In this document: positions 1 through 12,100 of the stretch, piece after piece
Numbering within the stretch: the stretch's first letter is position 1
How the letters are laid out: every line of letters begins with the position of its first letter
DNA from: Crambe crambe
Taxonomy: Eukaryota > Porifera > Demospongiae > Poecilosclerida > Crambeidae
Assembly (NCBI GenBank): GCA_963924555.1
Contig: OZ004596.1
Location: forward strand, 3,038,001 to 3,102,000
Direction of reading: 5' to 3'
DNA: 64,000 nt
Position numbers and translations under genes: made by a program
The notes under the pieces: generated by a model
What the model was told of the DNA's origin: nothing
The model's input: the letters and a program-made list of their open reading frames with translations, nothing else
Database searches by the model: none

Positions 1-180
1 ATGTCATCAAGCATCATGTCATTTGGCGTCATTGAACATCAGAATAGTCGAATCGCCAATGCACCGGAAGTCCATTGCCGTAATACAATGTTAATTTTCG
101 GAGAATACAAATAGTATCCAGAAAATTACTGCAAACTCAGCATAAATTACCATAAAGAATGGTAGCTGTTTTAGTGTGAG

Positions 181-402
181 TTGAGGCCCTATTCTACAAA
201 AGATGGTAAATGTGCATCGAAAATATTCAAGCACATGGAAGGCTTATTCAAGAAGGTAATGATGCATGCTTATGAAGTAGCTAGTTGTAGTATCATTAGA
301 CTTCCTGAAGCTGAGAGTGCACCTAGTCCAAGTGTACAGGCTGAAAGTACCAGTGGAGAGAGTGGTCAAATTCCATTTCTCCATGAATTAGGAATTTGAT
401 TT
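181..402 (+). CDS. Unrecognised ORF, possible last exon of an upstream gene
   Basis: An open frame runs from a possible acceptor (TTTTAG before 175) through a charged, Ser/Pro-rich segment (PSPSVQAESTSGESG) to a stop near 402. It could be the 3' exon of a gene lying to the left of the window, since the only start is a TTG and the composition is protein-like. I recognise no domain and see no poly-A signal nearby. It may equally be chance or a transposon remnant. Confidence 0.2.
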
Positions 403-2096
403 TTTGTGAATTGATAGTGCTAAGATGTATCATTCCTGCCTGCAAATTTTGTTTTGCTCTGAGAATTTTCTTGTGTATTTAATGTGATGCAAATTCCTAC
501 TTTTTTTCACAAAATTACTTCCAGTAGTGTCATTTCATTGCAAGACCCCAAGAAGACATTTCCCCATGGAAAGAGTACTACATTTGATCTTTCCTGAGCC
601 TAGATTCATGTGATATATTTCTACAGACTCAACTATTTGGTGAACAGCTGACGTATACTAACACAGTATGGCAGCAAAGAAGTCAGAAATTGTGTTTGAT
701 CAATGCATGCACACACTTTATTGGAACAAGTTTGATTTTTGATACAAGATAATATATACCATAAACATCTATTGAGTCAATGCATGTCTTATACTGAAGA
801 GGAGAAATGGTTTTTGACCGCAATTAGTATTTTTATCAGCCATGATTTCATGCACTGAGAATTTATTTAAAAAGGTCTAGTAAAGTATTATTTATCAAGA
901 GGAGGGTGAAGAAGTTATTAAAATTTCATATAAGAAGTCATGATAGCCATAAGTGGAGAGTAACCAGCACACCAACACACCTGCTTCTTTTTTTCCATAA
1001 AAATTGTGCCCATTACGTCACTTCCGGTTTATTATTAAAAATTGACGGTGGCGATTTGACTGTTTTAATGATATTCATTCATTTAGCAGATTTCTTGCTA
1101 AAAGTACAAATCCAAATATTATGTCCCCAGACCCTTTCCTTCCCTTGCAGTTGGTAAAGGGTTGGCTACGCGAGACTATGCTAAATCTTTTGGCTTCTTA
1201 CATGCTTAGGTCTAACTAGGCTGGGAAAATAAAATTTAGCTTTTTTCAATCAAAAAGCATGGAGGTTTTTGTTTTTGTTGTGTTTTTTTTAACCAAGGCA
1301 GAGTGTTAAACCATGATTACGAAAACGAAATACACAGAAAACAGCAGTAGCTACACACATGCACGTGCCCCTTGAACTTCTTCACACTGGACAAAGAATT
1401 TAATGCAGACTCCGAATGTAGGTACGGCATCACTTATACTAACTAGCCGAGATGATTTTAATTGAGACTAAACAAGCCATGATCACAACGATCCCATGCA
1501 GCTGCTATTCAATATCATGTGCTAGATCGCGTGACCACTTATGACACATAACACGTCATAATTGGCTGCCAAAATTCATGTGGGCAGGCCTAAGAAACAA
1601 TGAATTTCTTTTTCCAAGCCTTATTTCCAGCATGCTGGCTTACCACTAGCTATTACATAGGCTCCAACTGTCCTGTCCTGGAATGTCTAGGACTTGTCCT
1701 GGATGCACCTGCTGTTTTTCCTGGGTTTGGCAGACAGCTATCTTAACTAAGTCATGCAATAGTAATTAAATTTTTGAGCATGAACTACATGGGGTTGAGG
1801 GGGGCCAGGACACGAGTCCAGGGGGAGAAGGGAGTGAGAAGTCTGTGGTTTTGGAGAGAGATGGTGATAGAGAAGTTGGAAACCAGAAGAAAGTGTGCCT
1901 GGATAAGAAGATGATGCCTGCAGTAAGCAAACAGCCCTCAAATTTAGAAGTGGTGTGGTGTGGAGTGCTGCGATTCTTCTATCCAAAAAGTGCAAGAAAG
2001 CTACTTTATCATCAAGTATCTGTGGGTCAGGAATAACATTTTCTTGAGGTTCATAAACTAAACAAAAATCATTGTCTGTAATAATTATAATTATAC
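403..2096. other. No gene recognised; AT-rich spacer
   Basis: Nothing convincing was found. Two protein-like patches exist: a plus frame at 906-1157 that is AT-driven, and a minus frame at about 2085-1760 containing YEPQENVIPDPQ and a Pro/Ser-rich tail that could be a decayed exon. Neither has a recognisable domain or a full set of splice signals. Confidence 0.4.
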
Positions 2097-2993
2097 AAGT
2101 AAGGGAAAAAACATTTCTGTGAAATGAAAAAAATGTAGGGATGACCATTGCTCGAAAAAGTAAGGAAACAAGGGTAGGGATGAAGGATGGAAATGGGATC
2201 AATTTTTATTCTGTCAACAATCCCTACATATACGTCGGTTAGCTTCAGATTGTAGTACATATATGTAGGGATTGTTGGGTGGATATACAGGACAAAGAAT
2301 CTTTGATCCCATTTCCATCCTTCATCCCTACATTTTTCCATTACTTGTTCCTGGTCTTTTTTTTCTCTCTTAATGTATGTACGCATAAATGCAGGAGTTC
2401 ATTCTTCTATGTGTATGCAGGGACAGAAGTTTCTTGAGATCAATAGCATAGATATGTGTTTGCTAGATTAGACTACTCTATCAACTAGGGGATTTTAGAT
2501 TCACCAATCCATCTACCAGTAGACTCTATTTCAGATTCATCTGCGTCAAGTATAGCTCAACATTTCAAGCCGTATAGCTTAGCTAGCTGAGTAGTATTAT
2601 AATTTTGAATAATCATGCGAAAAATGGCTAGTCGAGTACTGTGCTCTGCGACTCTTTCGAGGATTGACGAGTACAAAAGATCGTAGCTGGTAGAATTTGG
2701 ATGGCTGTAGCTTGAGTGGTTCAAGAGATATTTGAAGAAGAACAACAACAATAGAGAAGAAGAATCCAGTGACTTACCTGTTTGCCTTATTTCTGAAACA
2801 GTAAGCTCCCTGGTCCTGAAACTTGGTCTGCACTTTGTAGTAGGTTCTAGTAGGTTGGATAATCATTCATAATAGCTTAAGTTAAGTCTAAGTGGGGGAA
2901 TTAGAATTGTATTAGTCTATATGTGGCACATGCCGGCATTTGCATCATCACTACATAGAGAGAGAGAGAGAGCTACTGCTCTCTCTGATGGAT
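2097..2993 (+). repeat. Hairpin/foldback element, family R1 (copy 1)
   Basis: The left part (2097-2345) is a large palindrome: ATGTAGGGATGA and GGATGGAAATGGGATCAA on one arm return inverted on the other. A unique body follows, with TTTCTGAAACAGTAAGCTCC at about 2795. The right end is a hairpin of GA-rich and TC-rich arms (AGAGAGAGC..GCTCTCTCT) ending in GAT. Other copies lie at 41806-42869 (same orientation), 25471-26475 (inverted) and, in pieces, at 14940-15625 and 56220-56400. No ORF of known type is present. Confidence 0.8.
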
Positions 2994-3115
2994 GTGGTTT
3001 GGATGTGATTTAGCTGTGTGGTTGGTTGGTGGATATGGCTTATGTCCTTAAGTAGTTTCAAAAAGTTGGAGCCTATGCTATTAATAATCTCATTCTTCTC
3101 ATATTCAGTTATCCA

Positions 3116-6100
3116 ATGAAGTTCTGGAGACACTTGCATCAAATGCTCAGTATTAGATGTTATGTAGTTTCAAGTGCATCAAGAGGCAAGACTGAACTGT
3201 TTACTAAGTCCAAACAGGGGAGCTTCTTCCAAGAACCACCTTGTGTTACAAACCCATTTTTAAGTGATCACTTTCTGCAGCGTTGCTTAGCACAACTGCT
3301 GCCTAATGAGGTGAGTGTCAGTCTGCTTGTGCCATATTATATTTTAGTTTCTAAAATTGAAGGTGCATAAAGATATTTTTGAAGATCTCTCCTCATTTGG
3401 AACTAGGATATGTGATGAAATTGATCACCTTGGGAGAATAGCAGAGTTGGAACCGCCAAAGTTGAAGTATGTTTTTTTCCCTTGGTATTAGTAATGGCAT
3501 TTTGAGAATGATGGGATCCCTGGGATTTTATATGATGATAGTAGTTTAATATTGATGGGTATTCAGGTAACTGTTCTGCCGATACTCTCCTGCCCACACC
3601 TGATAATTTTTTTTTCAATTGGTAGGAGATAGGTGTTTAATTTGCTGCTACTTACATAGTTAATTCACAGCTGCCATATCTGTGTAAATAATAGGCTTTT
3701 AAAATTAATTTTATTTTCAAGGGCAACCGCATACCAAGCAGAAATTAAAGATGATTTTGAATGAGCAACCATTCATGCCCGGGTGCTGGGCACCCACACA
3801 TTAACAAGGGGTGGAGTTTCAAACTAGAGCATGCTATCTAACTAGCTCTAGATAATGATGATAGCATGCAGAGACTCTCTGGTGCTATGAAGTGCCAACT
3901 GTCTATAGCCTAGAGAAGAGCAACAAGGTACCGAAGGTAGCATAGTTAGCTTATATTTGCAAGCGTATAAGCTGGAAAGCCTACCTTAGTTTTAATGATT
4001 TTCCACAGGACTCTCTGCTGCTGGATTCTTTGTGCACGAAGCTTTCATGGCTGACTAGCTAGTTTAGTGCTATATTTGAAGTCTTTCTTCTTTAGTCTTA
4101 CTCTAAGCTCTAAGCATAGCTAGCTAGCCATAGGCTTTCAAATTGCACTCCGTACCTATGCTATGTAGAGAATCCTGCTGGCCTCACTGAAGTATCTGTC
4201 AGCAATGGCAAAGATGGCATTTCATTTTTGGCTCTAGTATGACAGTAGTCAGTACTGAGATGGAAAGAATGAAGCTCTAGAGTGTATTAAGACCAGAAAC
4301 ATTACATAATATTATTATTTTATTTATTTTTGGTATGTAATATGCTTCACAACTGATGACAATATGAAAAAAAAATAAAAATGAGAAAGTGAGAAAGCCA
4401 TGTGATTTCAGTTTAAGGTTCTGGTAAAGACTTGTTACCAGCCCTGAAGAAATTTTTTTGAAATTAAAGTACACTGTGTGTGCTAATTATAGTTGGTTGG
4501 TGACAAACAAGATGGTAGCTGCACACATTATTAGGATCAAAACTGGAGATGAAAACTGACCAGAAACAATCTTTCAGATAGGAAGGCAGTATGTCAGGGA
4601 GTTCCAGAACTTGACCAGTCTATTAAAGTAGAAGTGTCGCTCTTGGTTAGACAAGCATCTGTGAGGGATCTACATCTTATTTTTGTTGTACTGAAGGACA
4701 CATTACAGACAAGCAGGATAGAATTTTGTAATGAAGAACATCACATCATTTAGCTCCAGCTGGGAAAAATGTGAAGTGTTTGCAGCTTTGATTTGTAGTC
4801 TGATGAAGTCATTTAGGATAAACTTGGTAACCCTACGCTGTAGTTGTTCCATCATTGTTATGTGTTTGATGAACATCGGCCTCCACAGTTCATTGTTATG
4901 TGTTTGATGAACATCGGCCTCCACAGTTGAGAGCCATACAAGAGCAGTGGTGGATCTTGTAATTTTAAAGGGAAGTTCAGCTATCTGTGTGCTTGTGTGC
5001 AGAAAAAACTTTGCCTGACCACACCCACTTTTGCCATAACCATAATGTTGATGATAATATGGAAATTATTATGAGTGATGAAGATAGTAAGCTTCTTCTA
5101 GCTACCTGTACAGTTTAAGACTTACAATATTGCAGGGGTGTATCTGCAGAATTTTGAGTGATCCGGTGTGAAAATTTTCAGATGGACAGGCCCACTTTAT
5201 CAATCACACCCATTTTTATAAGGAGTTTTGATAAAGCTATGTGTCACGTCCGAGTCTTTGGACGTGTGAAAGGGTAGAACTAGCTGTAAATGAAGACGCT
5301 CGAGAGACTCAGAAAAATAAGGTCTTACTCGTTTTATTATGAAAATGGACACTGTTGTGTAACTACTAGTTACTGAGCATGTGCAACTTATACAACACTG
5401 AGCATTCCCCCCACTTAGTTGAGTTGACATCTACAATAAGCACTAATATGAGGTGATACATAATAGTCATGGTAGATACGATTTACGAGTTCACTGTTCC
5501 TTGAAATACAGTTCAAAGTTTGTTTCTTGAGCGAGTAATTGGACCGCTGTAAGATTTGGATGGTGAATTCACATCAGCATCTTGGTCATAAATACTATTT
5601 CCAGATAAAAGAGAGGGCTTTTTAGGCTGATGCTTACGACACTTCTTGTGTTCACTCCAGCTATCATCACCCTGCTCTGGATAACACAATTGAATCCTGT
5701 CAAGAGCAACAAAAATTGGTTCATCTTTAGGACGATCAATCAATCGTACCTCAGCATTAGTTGGAGTGACTTGTAACACACGATAGGGTCTATGAAATTG
5801 TCTACTTAGCTTCCAGTTTTTACCTTGTGACTCAGCAGACATGAATACCATCACTCTGTCACCAGCACTTTCGATCATAGTTTCACTTTTGAGTTCCTTG
5901 AGCCTTCTGAATATTAGCTCTACAAGCTAATGTCAATCCAGAGAGTAGCTCTTCTTTGTAATCCTCCATGTCAATAGCATAAGTACTCCGGACATGGTAT
6001 AGAACAGAATCAGTAGGTGTACGAGCATCCCGACCATACATGAGAAAGAAAGGCTATTCTATTTTGGATTCCCGAGCTGATAATCAGTAGGCAAATAGTA

Positions 6101-9100
6101 GATAGGGTAAGTAGATATCCAAATCCCGATCTTTGACATCACAAGATTTAGCTATCATGTTGATCAGAGTGGAATTGAATTTTTCCACCAGTCCATCAGT
6201 CTGGGGATGATATCCAGATGTGTTTATTTTTTTCACATCTAGTAGTTGACATCTCCTGGATTAATGAGGAGAGAAAATTAGTCCACAATCAGATAGTAAT
6301 TCTTCAGGGATTCCATGTCTACACATGATCTGCTCAATAACTTAGTAATAGTTTCTGCTTTTTGGTTAGGAATTGCAAAGGCTTGAGGCTACTTTGTGAG
6401 GTAATCCATGAACACCACAACATAGCTGTTGCCTTGAGCTGTGAATGGAAGTTCTAGGACATCCACTGCAACCCGATGGAATGGGCCACCAACAGGTATG
6501 GGACACAGGGGTGGTCGAAACGTCTTATGGGTACCTTTCCGAGATGCACAGGCTAAACAAGTCTTGCAAAAAGTAGTGATATCGTTCTTCATATCCCTCC
6601 ACCAGACATCATCTGAGTCTGTCATAGACTTTCTTCCCTGAAAGATGTCATGCAAATGGACCTTGATGGCCTTCTTTCATCACTGAGGGATGAAGTTTCT
6701 TCAGTGCCACTATACACCATACACCTCCAATCAGGGAAAGCAGGATTTTCATGGTATAGAAGTCCTTCCACCAACTCAAATTGCTTGCTCTTAATCACAA
6801 TTTTTCGAGACTGCTTTTCTTATTCCGGTATGGTACCATCTTGTAAGTACATCATCACTGCAGCCAAATCAAGATCTTCCAGCTGATCTTTCTGTACTTC
6901 CTCCAGATCAGAAAGACTATTATTCTCAACTGCTGTGATTTCCGTGATGGTTAAGTTGAGATTTTCATCAACAGGACAACGAGAAAGAGCATCAGCATTA
7001 GTATTTTTCTTGCCTGCTTTGTGCTTAATAGTGAGATCTATCTCCTGGATGGTGAGTCCAAGCTTCCCAGATGGCTTAGCTGTGTCGAGTATGGACAAAC
7101 AGGCAGCATGATCCATGTACACTGTACAAGGATGACCAAGCAAGTATGGTCGAAAGTGATGGACAGCCTAAACAAGTCCAAGAGTTTCCAGTTCGGAGAT
7201 GCAGTAGTTCTTCTCATGCTTATCAACAGCTCGAGAAGCATAAGCAATGGGATGAATAGTTCCATCATTCTGAGTCTGGGCTCCCAAACCAGCAGTACTA
7301 GCATCAGTTTCCAATATGAATGAATGGTCAGGGCCAAATTTCGGATAAGCTAGCACAGGGGTGGTAGTCAGCAATTGTTTCAGCTGGCCAAAAGCTTATT
7401 GACATTTATGTGTCCACCATTCTTTTTGGTGAGTGCATGTAAGGGGGCAGCAATTGATGCAAAGTTGGGCACGAATCGTCAATAATACGATGCAAGTCCA
7501 AGGAATCTGCAAACATCAGAAACATCAACAGGTTGAGGGTATGACTTCACCTTTCCGTCTTTCCAGGATCTGGTTGAACACCTTCAGCTGATATTACATG
7601 ACCAAGGAAGGGCACTCAGGTCATAAGAGGCCACATTTTTTCGGCTTGAGACGAAGAAAAGCTGCACTCAATACCCAACGTAGGTGTTCAAATGTCACAA
7701 GGATATCGTCAAGATAAACAAAACGGCTTCATCCTTCCAGTCCAGAGAGAACTGTCTGCACAATTCGTTGAAAGTAGCAGGTGCATTGCACAAGCCAAAA
7801 GGCATACGAATGAACTTGAATAAGCCGTTGTAAGTGGTGAGTGCACTCTTCTGACAGCCATCATCATCAAGCTCAACTTGCCAGTAGCAGGAGGCTAGAG
7901 AAATACTTCATTTCTCCCAGCGCATCAAAGGGGTATACATCTTTTCGGGTAATTGCATTGAGTTGGCGGTAAGCAATACAAAATCTCAAATTACCATCCT
8001 TCTTGAGAACCAACACCACAGGGCTTGCCCATGGACTTGATGATGGCTGGACTACTCTTTGCTCCTGCATCTTGGTGATCATTTCTGCCATCTTTCCACG
8101 CAGTGCAATAGGGCTGCTGCTTTATAGAACTATGACCTCCAACATTAATGCTGTGTTTCAGGACATCAGTGCACCCTAACTCAGAATCATTCAAAGCAAA
8201 AAACATCTGAAAACTCTTCAATCAGTGTCTTCAGCTTGAGTACTTCCATAGGTGATAGGTTCTCGAGGGACAGGTTGAGCTGACTCATCAGTTGCTTTGT
8301 GCATTCAGGACGTTGTCTGATAGCTCTCATAGGGGAGTTAGAACTGGTGGGTAAACATTCTGTAGTAGAAGTCTCACCGGTGGTTGCAGAATATGTAATA
8401 TCAGCACGTCTGACTCTACCCAACGGTGTACCAGCTTCAAGTCTAACGGTCACACCCTGATGATTCTCGATTGGAATTCATCTCCACAAGTGGTTATCAG
8501 CTGTACGCAGCAATGGAGATGTAATGCTATCTTCCCTTCATGCTGAGTATGATACAGCCAAAGTCGAGGCTGTTACCTTGCGGGTCAAATTTTGAAAGCT
8601 AAAGTGATGTGCCCCACAAAGAGTCAAAAAGATCTGCTCTTTGAATCAGATCATGAGATTTCAGCACCTTTAGGTGTCAACGCAGCTGAGTCGCACTGAT
8701 TCCTAGCAGGGGAATAGCCCCAGAAGGCAGGCCTGTGCACTATCAGGCTGTACATGATCATCACGGAACGATCATCCACGTTGACAGTGAGTGTGACTTG
8801 AGCAGTGATTTTCAACTCCATACCTCCTTTTTTTCCATCCTTTCCGTACAGACGAGCTGTCGGTAGCTCCAGCTGAGGTTCCTCCCGTCCTTGCTGATGC
8901 ACAACTGAGTGAAGAGTTGAATGAGAGATGATACTTGATCGAGCTCCAGTATTGACCATTGCTTTGATAGGTACACCCTCAATACACAAATCCAAGTACA
9001 GTAAAGAACCAACAGTCTGAGCTTCACCTTCACCAGCTATGGTGTTTGCTTGACTGTGGTAACGTGCAGTGCAGTCTTTTCCTGGTTAAGCCGTCTGCTT

Positions 9101-12100
9101 GCCAACAGCTGCTCTTAAGTCAGGTTCTCAGGTCTGATCACAGATTCAGCTACTTCAACTACACTTGTGCTGGATGCTTGTGAATGGCCAGGAGCTTCAG
9201 TCTTCAGTGGACACTCTCTATGCATCCAACTTCCTTACAGAGAAAACACCGGAGCTCTCGTGGTCGACTGGAATCTAAATCAACTGGCTTCTCTTGAATC
9301 TTAGCAGCAGGGGTCTCTTTCGGCTTGGAATTGGGTGGCTTTCTCACACGATCATTGAAAGGTTTCTTCTGATTTTCTTATGAATGAACATTAGCCGAAG
9401 CTGCAAATTGTTTTTCATACTCTTCCAACATTCTTGCACGGGCGAACAGATCATGAAAAGTCTCTTCAGGTATGGGTGAACCTAGCTTTCTCTGCCATTT
9501 CACCAATAGAGCTCAATAGAATCGACCTTTGATTAATGTTTACCTGTAATACTTGGGAATGCTTTGCATCCCAATTGCTGGATGCTGATACCGAACTGTT
9601 CAATGGTATCACTCCCTTGGATCTTGTGGTGGAACTCCAGTCCTCAATGTCACGAGGTTTAAACCTCTTCCTCAGTGCCTCGATAGCAGACAGGGGTCAC
9701 TGTAAGTGTATCAACGACAGTAGAAGAAGTACCAGTCAAAGAAGCAAATAATGAGGTAGAACTTCCAGTGGGTGTGGGATGCTCACCAGTCAAAGGTACA
9801 GTCAGAATCAATTCTGAAATATCTCTCTCTTTTGTTAGAACCGGCAAGGACCCTAGAGAAATCGTAGCTCCAGTGGATAGAGTTTGCGCATGCTCTGTAG
9901 AGTCAAAATCTTGCGCATGCATGGTGGAGTCAGTAATAGCCTTGGGCGACTCGCTTCCATCGATTTCCATGGCTCCCGATCTCCAACTGCATTTTTTCTC
10001 TTCTAAAATTGTTATCCTTGCTCTCCCACGTACGTCGGTGCTCACCATGAGGATTCTCCAACGCACGAAGTAAGGTAAGTTCTACTCGTATATGAGAGCT
10101 CTCTAGTTCCTGTTCTAGCTTTTCGACTTTAGTCAACAGCATAGCAGCCTCTTCTCGAGCTTTTGCTGCCTCGGATACGGCGTTCTTGACCACAACTCCG
10201 GAGTCTTGTCACCTCCTCGTCTTTTTCCCTTAGCCCGCTGACTAACTGAGCTTCCAGTAGCATGAAGCGAGGTTTCCTCTTGAAATATAGCTACTTCAGT
10301 TATCTTGCCAGAACGGGTTCTAGTTCGTATGCAGTTATTAGTGTCCAACGACTTCAGTTCTGAATTGACATCAAGTTAATCAACAGCTCAGTCCAGACAG
10401 TCATTACCAATTATCACGTCCAGGTCTTTGGACATGTGAAAGGGTAGAACTAGCTGTAAATGAAGACCCTCGAGAGACTCAGAAAAATAAGGTCTTACTC
10501 ATTTTATTATGAAAATCGACACTGTTGTGTAACTGAGCATGTGCAACGTGATACAACCTAAGCATGTGCTATAAGTAGGATCATTACATATGCTAGTGTG
10601 AATTTTGCGAATCAATAGTTATAACTTCCATGTCTAACTGTCTGTGAGATCTCAATGAAAATCAAGCACCATTAGCTAAATGATTAAGGTGTGCTTGGGT
10701 CATGGTAGGTGGGATAAAAATAAATAGAAGTGGTCCAGTGAAACCAACCAGAGTTGTGGATACATCCCTGTATTGCTAGCTATCATGCTTTGAAGTCTCA
10801 GGCACTAACTGGTTTAAAGTCTTAGCTAGCTAGCTAAAACTGACCTTTTCTGGACAACTAAAGGCTTTGCTTGTTCTCTCGCTTTGAGCTCAAACCATAC
10901 CCTTTTTCAGTTAACTACACCCTTTTCTCAGCAAAAAGGAATGATCCCCACTAGCATCAGTCTGGCAAAGACAGCACAGTAACTAATTATACACCTGAAA
11001 CACACACTACAGCTCATTCAAGGCACAAAAAATATAACAAATAACCAACTAACCTTGACAAGAGCTCTTGGATTTGATGATTTGAGCTGTATGACTGACT
11101 ACCAGATAGCTATGTGATGTGAACAGGCCATGCACACTCAGCATACCACATTGGTTTGCACATTATGCTAATTAAAGGGTGAAAACCTTCACAGGAGGTG
11201 TGTCCTATATCAGAATTTGATAAGCACCTATGTGAGAACACATGTACAAAATTTCCCGAAATTCTGCCTTTTGGTTCAAAATTTACTCTTAACAGCCTGT
11301 TACATTTTTTTTGGCAATTTCAGGTTTCCTAGACCTTCCATGACAATAAAAACCTTTCCCATGCCTGAAAGTACCAGGACACATATCAACACTGTTGAAA
11401 TTGATCCATAGTTAGCTGATTTATGACATTTATTATATTTTTAGCGAACATTTTTAATTAGCAGGTATTAATTAGTCGCAGGAGGTGTGTCCTATATCAG
11501 GTATTGATAAGTACCCTATAGAGAACCTGTGTATAAAATTTGGTGATTTCTGCCACAAGTGAACATTCGGGTCAAAAATTGACTCTTATAGCCTGGACTA
11601 TATATACTTGTCCATTTTATTATTCATGAATAATGGCATAGCTAGAAGAAAAACCGCCATATGGCTATAGCATTTGTTTGTTCGTATGTTTGTTTTATTA
11701 TTTATTTATTGTATACTGCAGAGCCTATGATGAGTGGGGGAAGAGAGTGGATGAATTAATTACTAGTCAAGCCTGGAAGGATCTCCATTCTATTTCAGCT
11801 GAAGAAGGATTGGTAGCACTTGCTTATGAGAGGACACATGCACAGTGGAGGTAAAATGAACATAGCAAGGTAAGTAATATTATCCAATTTCAGAATCCCA
11901 CAGAATGTAGACCAGTACCCAATCTTTTTGGCTGGGTAACTTCTCAGCCTCTGCACCACCGATTGCTCACAGTCCAAACTATTTCATTAAATTTGTTGAT
12001 TTGTTCTTAATTAGTCGTGTACATCAAATGGCTAAACTGATTCTTTTTGCACCATCATCAGGGCTTTACACATGTCCTCTTGCCATGACTGATGGAGCAG

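Larger units (their letters stand above)
5242..10557 (-). mobile_element. Ty3/gypsy LTR retrotransposon, decayed, antisense in ACDH intron 2
   Basis: Two similar terminal repeats (5242-5397 and 10412-10557) flank gag and pol remnants read on the minus strand in the order gag, protease, reverse transcriptase, RNase H, integrase, the Ty3/gypsy order. A purine tract suited to be the polypurine tract (AAGTGGGGGGAATG on the minus strand) lies beside the 3' LTR at about 5404-5417. Flanks CTATG and CTAAG may be a 5-bp target duplication with one change. Both LTRs have diverged by substitutions and small indels, and the ORFs carry many frameshifts, so the copy looks old and immobile. Confidence 0.9.

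Noticed and set aside
1747..2202. 151-codon minus ORF
   Set aside because: It runs into the R1 foldback and has no domain; only its 5' third looks protein-like, too weak to call a gene.
6441..7323. Plus-strand ORFs over the gypsy pol
   Set aside because: They are antisense shadows of RNase H and integrase, which read clearly on the minus strand.
11880..11940. Extra ACDH exon reading [11 protein letters not shown]
   Set aside because: Exon 3 joins exon 4 directly in phase and matches the family without it; the stretch is intron.
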